A stretch of 64,000 nucleotides of DNA, taken from contig NC_089036.1 of NCBI RefSeq assembly GCF_034140825.1, positions 25,929,001 through 25,993,000 of the forward strand, read 5' to 3'. Origin of the DNA: Oryza sativa Japonica Group. Taxonomy: Eukaryota; Streptophyta; Magnoliopsida; Poales; Poaceae. Numbering within the stretch: position 1 is the stretch's first letter; each line of letters begins with the position of its first letter. The notes under the pieces were generated by a model that saw only the letters and a list, made by a program, of their open reading frames with translations, was not told the DNA's origin and ran no database searches. Below, piece by piece: positions 28,640 to 39,099 of the stretch. The position numbers and the translations under genes are program-made.

Positions 28640-30640
28640 AAATCTATTCTAGATCCTTCGTAAAAATTATTTCGCAATAAGATCCTTCCACCTCCCTAGT
28701 CTTACCATTTTTCATTTTCACCCCTGCTACCTGTTGCGAGTTGCGACACCGTCTCGGGACCGGAGGCCGCCTCCCCTTCCCTGGTCGCTGCGCCGCGCCA
28801 CTCCCGGGAGGCGGAGGCGCCGGATCGTGTGCTCCGCGTTTCCGCTCGCTTCCTCCACTCCCATCTCCAAAGCCGCTATGTCTCCTCTCAATCTCCACCA
28901 CAATCAATGGGGACCGGAGAGGTAAGAAGAAGAGCCACCGGCATCGAGAAGGACGAGGATAGGTGCAAGGGGACAGGCCGGTCGAAGACGCCTGCGGTGG
29001 GAAGCAAAGGAATCCATACCTCCCCTTTCTCCCCTTCCACCTCCCCCTGCCCTAGCCACACCCCATCCTATTCCTCCTCATTCCCATCCCCAACACTACT
29101 GCGGCATCACCTCCTCCTACCTGTTCTGGATCCGGCGATGGTGGGGCTGATTCGGATTTGGGAGGTATGGCTCGACCTGACGGCGATGCACGCGGAATTT
29201 CACTTGTGGGTCACTGCCGCCTTATCTTCTGCATCTCCACCTGAGTGCCTCTGGTTCCCCAGGACCTACTCTGCAGCGCCACTTCTCATCCTCCTCCAAT
29301 AACGATGGCCAAGGGAAATACAAAAAGTCCCAACATCGACAGCTGTGGTAAGTATCTAAACTTCTTGCTCCTCACGGTGTTCATGTTGGTAAAGCATGTA
29401 CGATGTATAGGAACCACGGCTTCACCTAGTGCTAACAAGTTGATTTAGACTAAAAAGGTGATAAATAAGTTCTATAATGGAGTCCTTAATTAAGCCTCTC
29501 ATGTAATTTCAGTTTTTGGGTGGGCAAATTTCATTTAAGAGCACTGTAAAAAGAATGCATCCTATCAAAATGTAAGTTCATGTTCATTAATTATAAATAG
29601 TTACATACAATTATTTCAATAGTTATCAAAGATATGTGTGATAATAACAAATGAATTTATAAGTGGATTGAAATAGTATTTTCCTCCGTATGCCCAACGT
29701 CCAACTCACTGAAGCAATTCGATGGCAGTGGTTCACCGGGATATAACTAATACTAATAATTTCCCAAAAAAAAAAGTAAGGAGTAGTACTAGCTATTCAC
29801 GCATTTAGAAAAAAGAAAGGGTTGCTCCTAACATTATATAAATGACTGGTGTATTGCTATATTTGTGTATCTATATATGTGTGTCTAACGAGCAAAGCTG
29901 CAGCAAGCAGGGGAGTGGAAACCTATAAAAGATAATTCTACAATGTGATTTGCTTAAGCTTAAATGAAATTTGACTATTAAAGATCAAATGTATTTGACT
30001 CTAAGTACCCATTTAGCTTCCGGTTTGCTGTGAAGGGTGTATTCACTGATTAAGAATGAATTTTGATAATTTATGAAGCAAATAATAAAGCAATCAAATA
30101 TTGTATTATCAGGTATTTCTTTTTCTTGATGTTATGAGTTTTAAAGCAGGAATTGAAATGACTGTAATATTGATTTGCGTTATTGGTCTTTACCTGAAGT
30201 GACAATTATGAAATAAACGTCCTTTCAAAATTTGTGGTTTCATTTTTTATTCAACTTGCTACCATGCATCTAAGGTATGAATCATGAACATTAGTACTTC
30301 TTGAATGGTAAAAACTGGATACGAGTTGTTGAGGAATAATATTGTTTGATAGAACAAGAAATTTATTGTTGTTGACTGTGTCATCAAATCAAGTCCTTTT
30401 TATTTTCTTCGCACGAATTCTATTAAGAAAGCATTTCAATTGTACCTCCAAAGATATTTTTCAAAATTTCTAGAAACCACCCAAACTTTTGTGCATATAC
30501 CCATTTAATCAAATTGGAATGTTGTATATACCCATTTAACCAAATTGGAATGTATCTACTCAACCTTTTGTTTTTTAGCTATGATTCCACTGGTTTAGCA
30601 GATGACATCTGAACATATGTCCCCAAATAAATGGTATTGG
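28640..30640. other. GC-rich orphan segment followed by AT-rich spacer
   Basis: Between about 28735 and 29310 the DNA is GC-rich with short open frames on both strands (157 codons from 28829 on plus), flanked by AT-rich sequence. None of the translations resembles a family I know; they are basic, Pro/Ser-rich and low in complexity. It may be a captured gene fragment or a decayed first exon. From 29450 to 30640 I see only AT-rich sequence. Confidence 0.35.
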
Positions 30641-31176
30641 GATCATCTTTTTCACAGGTTAGATACTAACCATTTCATACAGAGTGTTTTGGCTTCACTT
30701 CCCCCCAAATATATACTTTGAATCCTATGATAAAAACACCCCCAAATGATGGTACAGACGCAACAGGTGCAATTATCTCCCCAAAGGTAAAACCGTAAAA
30801 GTATCTCCTCTGTTAAACAAGGAAGCTGGCACCATCCAAACCAGGTAATATTTTTCTCGGTACTAAAATGTACAAATAATCTCAGAACTTTAGAGACACT
30901 GATTCTAACTTTCTGAGATGTGTTCAACCATGTGGATTGCTTATCAACTTCAAACTTATAATGCTTAGTACAGTATCATACTATGTAACAACCTGGAAGT
31001 GAAATTCTACCTACATTTAGGTTGCGTCCTGTGCAAGCATGATAATTATTATTATTAGTCAACTTTAGAAAGCACCTACTTTAAATTTAATATTTTGTTG
31101 GCCCAATGGTCTAATGGTGCCATTATAAGTTTCATGATAAACTAATGGTTGATTTTACGTAGATTCAGGATTTAAC
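30440..31176. other. AT-rich spacer with a short direct repeat
   Basis: A 28-bp block (atatacccatttaatcaaat...) is repeated in tandem at about 30495-30553. Otherwise there are no gene features. The minus-strand ORF at 30652-30927 has no recognisable protein features. Confidence 0.4.
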
Positions 31177-31304
31177 TACTCCCTCCGTTTCAGGTTATAA
31201 GACTTTCTAGTATTGCCCACATTCATATATATGTTAGTGAATCTAGACATATATATGAATGTGGGCAATGCTAGAAAGTTTAATAATATGAAACGGAGGA
31301 AGTA
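31177..31304. mobile_element. Stowaway-like MITE, fold-back
   Basis: The element 31179-31302 is flanked by TA. Its arms ctccctccgtttcaggttat and the inverse of atatgaaacggaggaag, plus cccacattcatatatatg and its inverse, give an almost perfect hairpin. It belongs with the copy at 9981-10134. Confidence 0.85.
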
Positions 31305-32077
31305 ATTGTTTGTCCAGTCCCTTTCAAAGTCATAAATTAAATTATTTTGTATTTTATGAGAAAATATTGTGGAATAAGCATGTAGTAGCCACTGGATGAG
31401 ATGACTGAACTTTGGAAACCAAAAGATCTTCTACATGGTACTTGAACCTTACTTGCAAATATAGGTTAGTTCTAACTAACTATTTACCAAGTCCTATGTT
31501 TTTTTAAGTAAAATAAATTTAGAGTTAATCCCATTATCATATTATGGTCTATGTATAAAGGGCTTATATGTATACTGGGCTAAGTCTTTTGCCCAGCCAG
31601 CTCGCCTATAGAAACGGCGAAAGGAACCAGAAGGTTTGCTCCTATGTTGCGGTTGTGATTAATGCCAAGCCCTTTGCACCTGCCATGTTCCAGGTTGTGA
31701 TTTCATAGAAACTAAAAGGTTTCCCATAAATTTTGGGATGCATGGATCATATTGTACTCTTATCCGGTTATGAGATGCAGATCTAACAATAGTGTTGTGG
31801 CAAGCATGGAACAAGATGGAGCCTGAAGCAAAATTCCCAAAACACCTGTTGAAGTCAATTTCAGGGCCATTTTTTTATGCGAACTTGGAGCAGGCTTCTA
31901 AAGATGCGAGACATGAAAATACAGGAAACGTTGGATACCCTGATTGAGGGAAAGGATAATTTCATGATATTTTTATATGTCTAATAAAAACATGGTTCAT
32001 CATATGATATATTACGACCCATAAATATAGAGCTTTTTTACAGGTATCTAAAGTCATGCAACACACGACCAAATGGC

Positions 32078-32131
32078 TAGTATCTATATGAATGTGGGCA
32101 ATGCTAGAAAGTCTTATAACCTGAAAAGATA
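32078..32131. mobile_element. Half of a Stowaway-like MITE
   Basis: The sequence tatatgaatgtgggcaatgc followed by tagaaagtcttataacctga matches only the right arm of the element at 31177-31304. The left arm is absent, so this is a truncated copy, left by internal recombination or an abortive event. Confidence 0.6.
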
Positions 32132-32335
32132 GTAGCTTTTAGCAACAAATTCTAAAAGGGGTGCACCTAGCCGGAAAAAGTTGACTAAGGTCCTATTTGA
32201 AAAACTTTTAGCAGCAAAAACTGCAGTGGTACAGATTCTGACCTAAATTCTAAGAATATAAAGCTATAGAATCAAAAAAAGAAGAAGCTAGAAGGTGAAA
32301 AAACTAAAATTTTCATAAGGTACCTACCAACCATC

Positions 32336-32578
32336 TACTCCATCCATTTCATATTATAAATCGTTTGATTTTTTTTCTAGTTAAGTTTGACTAAATTCAT
32401 AAAAAAAAATTAGCGCTATCTAAAATATTAAATTAATTCCATTAAATCTAACATCAAATATATTTTAATAATATTTTTTATTAAAAATACTAATGTACTT
32501 TTCTATAAATTTGGTCAAACTTTAAGAAGTTTGATTAGAAAAATATCAAGTGATTTATAATATGAAACGGAGATAGTA
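32336..32578. mobile_element. Stowaway-like MITE, family B
   Basis: The element 32338-32576 has TA flanks. The left end ctccatccatttcatattat mirrors the right end ataatatgaaacggagat, and the interior has ttgactaaatt and ttggtcaaac blocks in inverse orientation. Confidence 0.8.
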
Positions 32579-32579
32579 T

Positions 32580-33034
32580 TTCTTATAAGCTCAGGACCAC
32601 CTGGAGTGTTGCTGTTCAGAGATCTGTGCATCGTGACGACCTCGCTGGAAGTCTCGCGGGACAGTGATTTGTGCTGTGCATCTATTGTGCATCCGCAAGC
32701 CTTCTTGTATGGTTGTGTGCCTGACCGCCTGCTAGCACTCTCTCCATGATCTTTGCATGGGAGTATATAATTTTCAGTCAGCTTACAGCTCGTGTATTGC
32801 AACAAAAATCAAATTAAGTTTCTAGTGTATTAAATCAATTAATAAGCACTTATTTAGTCCAAGTAATACTATAATTTTTTTTATTGAATAAGTAGGCGAT
32901 TTTGAAATTTGGAAAGCAAACATTGAAATACGGAATGATTTTTTTTAAAAGGTGGTGTAATAGTGAGAATTTGTGGCCTATAGATATCAGTGATAAGAGT
33001 GGTGTGAAAATAGATACCATTACTACTGACTTTC
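32580..33034. other. Spacer between MITEs
   Basis: A moderately GC-rich patch (32590-32780) and AT-rich sequence follow. The short minus-strand ORF at 32515-32805 overlaps the MITE and is not convincing as a gene. Confidence 0.4.
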
Positions 33035-33377
33035 TAAGTCCCCGTTTAAATCCCACCTTAAAATTTTTCACCCGGTCACATCGAACGTTTGAACACCAGC
33101 ATGAAGTATTAAATATAGGCTAAAAAATAACTAATTGCACAGATTGCGACTAATTTGTGAGATGAATCTTTTAAGACTAATTGCTTCATGATTTGACAAT
33201 ATGGTGATATAGTAAATATTGCAAAACGACAAATTAATTAGGTTTAATAAATTCATCTCACAGTTTACAGATGGATTCTATAATTTGTTTTGTTATTAGA
33301 CTACGTTTAATACTTTAAATGTGTATCTGTATATTTGATATTACGCGCTAAAATTTTATACCTGACCTAAACATGCC
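33035..33377. mobile_element. Tourist-like MITE (GTTTAAATCCCACCTTAAAA family)
   Basis: From gtccccgtttaaatcccacc at 33038 to about 33377, about 340 bp. It shares long blocks with the elements at 33922-35311 and 54275-54608: catcgaacgtttgaacacc, tattaaatataggctaaaaa and ttaattaggtttaataaatt. TAA precedes the left end; the right junction is less clear. Confidence 0.65.
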
Positions 33378-33544
33378 AAAGTACTAGTACAGACATTTTC
33401 TGCTTGATAGAAACACAGCGACTGGACAATGAAGCTTCAAGTTGAACGATTCTAACGCGCGTGTCGTATGTGGAGTCAACTGCAGTGGCCGTATAGCACG
33501 CCGTGGGCATTCGGGCAAGTCCATTCAACCTGCTGTCAACCGTG

Positions 33545-33808
33545 TACTCCCTCCGTCCCAAAAACAAAAAAAAAAAAAAAAAGACAAACCCTAGTTTCCG
33601 TGTCCAATATTTAACCGTCCGTCTTATTTAAAAAAATTATGAAAAGAATTAAAAAGACAAGTCACGCATAAAATATTAATCATGTTTTATCATCTAGCAA
33701 CAATGAAAATACGAATTATAAAAAAAATTTATATAAGACGGACAGTTAAAGTTGGACACGGAAACCCAATGTTTGCCTTCTTTTTTTTTTTTAAGTACGG
33801 AGGGAATA
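33545..33808. mobile_element. Stowaway-like MITE, family A
   Basis: The element 33547-33806 has TA flanks, begins ctccctccgtcccaaaaaca and ends tacggaggga, with subterminal tttccgtgtcc and ggacacggaaa. It has long A and T homopolymers next to each end. Confidence 0.82.
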
Positions 33809-33918
33809 GGGAAGGGTTGGCCGTTAGGTGTCGGTAGACATTGACCGACGACGACTCCGGACGTGACGATACGTCGCTACCAGAATAAAATTCTCCATCC
33901 TATCCGACCAAACATATG

Positions 33919-35314
33919 TAAGGCCGATCCTGCCTCAAAATTTTTCACCTATTCACATCGAACGTTTGAACACCTACATAAAATATTAAATATAGGCTAA
34001 AAAATAATTAATTACACAGATTGCAACTAATTTGCGAGACAAATCTTTTAAGCCTAAGTGATCAATAATTTGACAATATAATGCTATAATAAACATTTGC
34101 TAATAACTGATTAATTAGGCTTAATAAATTTATTGGTGATATGGGCCCGGGAGTCCCTAGTCTAGGGGGGAAGAAAGCCCTTCCCGTGTGACGCGTACGG
34201 CGGGCCCAGTCCCCCTCGGGGGGTCACGCCCTCACATGGAAAGTGGCTGCCTCCCTCCCCGAGGCTCGGGGTACCTCGTCGTACCCCTCGGGCTCGAGGG
34301 GTTGAACCACCCCCGAGGCCCTCGCTCGGCCACCACTTGGTGGCCAAGCGGGAGCCGTCAGCGGGCGTGAGCACTGTCTGCCAGGCGCATTTATGAGTGG
34401 CGCAGCAACTGCTCCCGTCGCATTTAATGCGACATGGCACGGTGCGCCGTAGACCGATTGACGTGCGCCTGGCAACCGCCTTTTGACTAGTCTGTGACCC
34501 GGCGATGAATGGATGGGATGGGCGGTAGTGCGCCCACGTCTCGATTCGTGTCAGGCAGCGTAGGGGCAGGTATGCCTTGTCCCATCATGTGTAATGGGAG
34601 GTCCTGCAGGTCGTTCCGCCCAATGCGCGTGTGCCCACGAAGTCACCAAACATTTAATAGGGAATGATGGGGGATGTCCCCCGTGTCAGCCGAAAAGTTT
34701 CGGTGGGGGCCACCCAAGGTTAGCCGCGCAGATCGCTTCCAGCCCAAGGCACAAGACGCATTTTAATATAGGCAATGTGGGCCCCTCTCCCGCAGGGAGA
34801 GAGCAGGGGTGGTGCATGTGGTATCCCCTTCATCTATAAAAGGAGAACCCTGCCCTACGACTAAAGGGGACGTCTCTTAGAAAATCAGACTCTGGGAAGA
34901 GGTTGGCCAAGCCCTAGCTTGTACTCCCAGGATCTGAAGTCTTTGTAACCACACGAAGATCATCACACAGACAGGAGTAGGGTATTATGCTCGATAGCGG
35001 TCCGAACCTGTATAATCCCTCTCTCTCACTCTCTCACCTTCCATTTCATGAGCCTGATTCTCGTGGATCCACCTCGCTCGCGTGAAAGCACGCTCCTCAG
35101 TATTGCACCCGCTCCCCCGGCCGAACTCACAAAGGGGGGCCTCACAGCCTCCCGCTAGAAAGGATCACCCTCCGACAAAATTCGTCTCGCGGTTTACTCA
35201 CGAATTCTGTAAATAGTTTTTTTATTAGTGTCCGAACACCCTATTCGACACCCTATAAAATATCTGATGTGACAAACCAAAACTTTACACCCCTTGAATC
35301 TAAATGCCCCCTAA
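33919..35314. mobile_element. Tourist-like MITE interrupted by a solo LTR
   Basis: The element runs from ggccgatcctgcctc at 33922 to gaatctaaatgcccc at 35311 with TAA on both sides. It has the same family features as 33038-33377. Without the inserted LTR and its 5-bp duplication it would be about 338 bp, the size of its relatives, which confirms that one MITE was split by a later insertion. Confidence 0.8.
34131..35177 (+). mobile_element. Solo LTR of an LTR retrotransposon (probably Gypsy type)
   Basis: A GC-rich block of 1047 bp lies inside an AT-rich MITE and is flanked by the 5-bp direct repeat aaatt (34126-34130 and 35178-35182). The right end is ccgaca. It contains a TATA-like tataaaag at about 34836 and a downstream leader region, as LTRs do. 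No internal coding region and no second LTR are present, so it is a solo LTR left by recombination between two LTRs. It is younger than the MITE it interrupts. The family name is uncertain. Confidence 0.78.
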
Positions 35315-35599
35315 AACTAGATTACACGGCTAGTTCTTATATGATAGCGCATATAATTTTATATATCTTTATTAAAATATATTAAAAATTATTAAAAAAA
35401 TTAATTTTGTACTAACTTGAACAAACTAACTGATGTGTAATGTTTATATTGTATTGAATATACATGGTATTTATTAATTATTTTAAAATTTTAAATATTA
35501 GTCAATTCTAAATTGTATTCCTATATAGGCTCTAAACTCATCTTATAATATTTTTATTTTTAAATTTTGAAGTCATGTTACTTACAAATGTTATTCTAA
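35315..35599. repeat. Start of Helitron-related AT-rich repeat block
   Basis: AT-rich DNA with an aactag motif near 35329-35334 and the first recognisable unit of the minisatellite (tataggctctaaactc at about 35526). It runs into the small Helitron at 35600. Confidence 0.4.
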
Positions 35600-35931
35600 C
35601 TAGAAAAATAATACCAGTGCGTTGCAATAGGTGAAGGTTATTTTAATCTTATTATTGTTATATGGTTTAGTTAAGACGAAATTTACTGCGGGAATTCGCT
35701 TGGATATATATTTTTAGAAAATCATGAGGTACAGTTAAGAGTATGTTCGCCTCAAATTATCATGTGAGTTTTTTTTAAAGAGATTTCTTATACAGCTCCT
35801 TCTGTATTTCCAAAACCAACTCAAATTCAGATATGTATTTACAAAAGCGAACGAACTTAAAAACTGACTCATACACGGATGACGTATCAAAGTATCGACA
35901 AAAACATCTTCAATTTTTATAATAGTAGAGA
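35600..35931 (-). mobile_element. Small non-autonomous Helitron
   Basis: On the minus strand it starts TCTCTACTATTATAAAAATT at 35931, preceded by A. It ends TATTTTTCTAG at 35600, followed by T, with gcaacgcactgg just inside the end. This matches the rice Helitron rule of 5' TC, 3' CTRR and insertion between A and T without duplication. It is 332 bp with no coding capacity, and it sits inside the AT-rich tandem array. Confidence 0.8.
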
Positions 35932-37470
35932 TATGGATTCTAAACCCTTCTTTCAATATTCCTTATTTTAATATCTTAAATTTTAGTTATTTCTAAATTG
36001 TATTTATGTATAAACTCTAGACTCCTCTTCCAATATTCCTTATTTTTTAATTCCGAATTTATCTTATTTATAAATTATATTTTTATTACATGGACTCTAA
36101 ACTCATCTATCAATATTCCTTATTTTCTAATTTTGAATTTCAGTAATTTCCAAATTGTGTTCATATATGGACTATAGACCCTTTTTCTAATATTTCTTAT
36201 TTTTAAATTTCCAAATTGTGTTCATATATTTCCAAGTTCGAATTTTAGCTTCTTATAAGTTGTATTTCTATTGGACTCTAGATTCTTTTTCTAATATTTA
36301 TTATTCTTAAATTTTGAATTTTAGTTTTTTCTAAGTTATATTTCTATATGGACTCTAAATTCTACTTTTAATTTTCTTCTTTTCAAATTCCGAATTTCAT
36401 TTCTTCTTTTCAAATTCCGAATTTCAGTTAGATCTAAGTTGTATATGTATTTCTATATGGACTCTAAACTTATATTTCAATATTTCTTATTTTTAATTTT
36501 GAATTTCAGTTATTACTAAATTGTATTCATATATAGACTCTATATTGCTTTTTTCAATATTCCTTAGTTATTTCTAAGTTCCATTTCTACATGGTCTCTA
36601 ACCACTTCTTTTAATTTTCTTTTTTATTCGAAGTTTTAATTAACTCTAAATTGTATTCCTATATGGACTCTAGTCTCCTCTTCCAATATTTCATATTTGC
36701 TAATTCCGAATTTAAATTATTTTTAAATTTTATTTCTATATGGACTCTATTTTTTTTATTTCCAATTAATGTGAGAATTTATAGGCCGTGAGAGCAAATT
36801 ATTTTTAATTCCGAATTTCTATTATTTATAAATTGTATTTTTATTATATGGAATCTAAACTCATATTTCAATACATCTTATTTTTTAATTACGAATTTCA
36901 GTAATTTCCAAATTGTGTTCATATATGGACTATAGACTCTTTTTCTAATATTTCTTATTTTTTAAGTTTCGAATTTTAGCTTCTTCTAAGTTGTATTTCT
37001 ATATGGACTCTAGATTCTTTTTCTAATATTTCTTATTTTTAAATTTCGAATTTTAGTTTTTTTTTTCTAAGTTGTATTTCTATATGGACTCTAAATTATA
37101 CTTTTAGTTTTCTTATTTTTAAATTCCGTATTTCAATTCAATCTAAATTGTATTCATATATGGACTCTAGATTTTTTTTTTCAATATTCCTTAGTTATTT
37201 CGAAGTTCTATTTCTATATGGTCTCTAACCTCTTCTTTTAATTTTCTTTTTTTATTCTAAATTTTAATTAGCTCTAAGTTGTATTCCTATATGGACTCTA
37301 GTCTTCTCTTCCAATATTCCTTATTTGCTAATTCCGAATTTAAACTATTTTAAAATTATATTTCTATTTGGACTCTATTTTTTTTCTTTTTCTCCGATTA
37401 ATGTGGGAATTTCTAGGGGTGAGAGAAAACGTGGAGGCTCCTTTTTCTATTACTTTAATAAGTTAATAGA
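35932..37470. repeat. AT-rich minisatellite with higher-order structure
   Basis: About 18 degenerate units of 60-110 bp, each with the core tatatggactctaaactc followed by ttccaatattccttattttt and aattttgaatttcagttatt. Two larger blocks, roughly 36065-36800 and 36830-37400, repeat the same succession of unit variants (for example aatttccaaattgtgttcat at about 36145 and 36905). That indicates a higher-order period near 760 bp. The last unit grades into sequence also found in the 5' part of the Helitron at 39100-41148, so the array was probably carried by a Helitron. Confidence 0.7.
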
Positions 37471-37652
37471 TGGATATAGCAAAAAAAAACATGATAGGAG
37501 GAAACTTATAAACTCTCAAAAAGAAATTCTCTCTTATTTGTGTATGTTATCCAAATAGTTATAGAAAAATTAAAAATTTTGGCTAACCCTAAACTGAAAA
37601 AGATTATGCTCAATTGTTTCCTTATTTTACCCTTTTTATGTTGAAGTTATCT

Positions 37653-38936
37653 TTTATAATAGAGGCAATTGCGTATTTGACCCTCTTTTGAAGACTAACT
37701 ACCAATTTGACCCCTTTTTTTGTTAATTTTGCTCATTTGACCCTTTTTTTCAAAACTGAACGTACGGTGTGACCCTATTCTTTTAGGGTAAATTGGAACC
37801 ATTCCATTATAATTTTGCAAAGTTTGAGATATGACATCGGTATCTCAATGACATATAGGACCCACATGAATCAATGACATGTGGGTCAGGATGGCATATC
37901 TCAAATTTTGTAAAATTTTAATGGTATGGTTCCAATTTTCCCATTCTTCATTCTTTCTTTTAAGGGCATGTAACGATGTTATAGAAAACACAAAATGCCT
38001 CTACTGCCCTTGCTCATTTGACCCTATTTTAGATTTGTCAGATTTTGGTCAAAATTGACCTAGATTTGTTAGATTATTTTTTCAAATTAGATTCCAGTTT
38101 AACAAAATAGACTTCAATTTGGTTATGTTTCACAAATTTAACATATATTGAAGCAAAAAAAATAAATTAATTCATGTCTACCAAAAAAACATCCCAAAAC
38201 ACAAATCCTTCTTGCCCAACACTCGAAGGTCCTATCGCCGCCGCCGTCGCCGACCTGCCACTCCGCTGCCCGCACGAATCGGCGCCGTCAGATCTGCCGT
38301 CGACACACCGTTGTCGCCAACCTGTCCCCCGCATGCCTCGGCGCCATCGGATCCACATCCCGCAGGCCGAGTCGATCTGTTGCTGATGCACCGTTGCAAC
38401 TCGAGCTTTGTCGCCGCCATGCCGCTGTCACCGACCGCCGCCACCAGATCCGTAGACCGCACACCATCGCAACCAGAACTCCGCCGCCCGGGTCCTGCCG
38501 TCGCTGCTCCTTCTCGTCGCAAGCCTCCGCCGCCCCTCCCCGCCAAATTCACCTGCCGTAGCCCAAGCTCCGTCACCAAATCTGCCCCTCGCAGCCCGAG
38601 CTTCGCCACCGAGGCCCCCGTCGCCGCCACTCTTCCGTTGCGTGGCTGGTTCTGCACCGTGGGGAAAGCTATGGAAAGAAAGAGGGGAGATCAAGAGGAT
38701 AAGGAATGAGGGTAGGGTTAATGTGTTTACTCAGGGTTATTTTGGTCCATTAGGACTCATAAATACATTTTTTTTTCTTTTTCTAAATGAAACTCTAACG
38801 GCGTAGTTGAAACAGGGTCAGACGGCTACTCTAATTTTGAAAAACATAGTCAAATAAGCAAACTTGAAAAAAATAGGGTCAAATTGTTAATTAGGCTTCA
38901 AAACATAGTCAAATAATCAATTCTCCCTTTATAATA
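37653..38936. mobile_element. Non-autonomous Mutator-like element, Pack-MULE-like
   Basis: The element is 37662-38927 (1266 bp), bounded by an exact 9-bp duplication tttataata (37653-37661 and 38928-38936). The inverted repeats, about 115 bp, begin gaggcaattgcgtatttgac and, from the other side, gggagaattgattatttgac. The core at about 38210-38700 is GC-rich; its longest plus-strand frame (38212-38709) is basic and Pro-rich. The exact duplication points to a fairly recent insertion. The donor of the GC-rich core is not recognised. Confidence 0.88.
37786..37942. mobile_element. Fold-back MITE nested in the MULE
   Basis: The left arm gggtaaattggaaccattcc and the inverted right arm gggaaaattggaaccatacc continue inward through gtttgagatatg and its inverse to a short loop around cccacatgaatcaatgacat. 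It is 157 bp and almost a perfect hairpin. Confidence 0.7.
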
Positions 38937-38939
38937 TGG

Positions 38940-39099
38940 TAGTAATTTTAAAATAGGGATTAGCTAAAAAAAATGTCGAGTGATTTTTGAGGGGAAAACT
39001 TTCAAATCTAACTATAGTATATAATTTCACTAGAACTATACTATAATAATAATAACTTGTACATATGTATTAAAATAATATATGCAACTTTATATCTAA
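38940..39099. other. AT-rich spacer between MULE and Helitron
   Basis: No features are visible. Confidence 0.5.

Larger units (their letters stand above)
26595..28640. other. Spacer downstream of NIT4, MITE cluster
   Basis: After the 3' UTR (to about 26800) the interval is a chain of repeats: Stowaway-like 26873-27094, Tourist-like 27220-27459, Stowaway-like 27497-27731, and a Helitron 3' end near 28373. A degenerate direct duplication of about 80 bp is visible (27877-27960 and 28030-28110, sharing caatgacaataaagaa). No gene. Confidence 0.6.

Noticed and set aside
35932-37470. CRISPR-like array
   Set aside because: The units are degenerate with no constant spacer length, and the DNA is plant nuclear; it is a minisatellite.
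38212-38709. Basic 165-codon ORF as a host gene
   Set aside because: It lies inside a bounded MULE with exact target duplication and has no domain.
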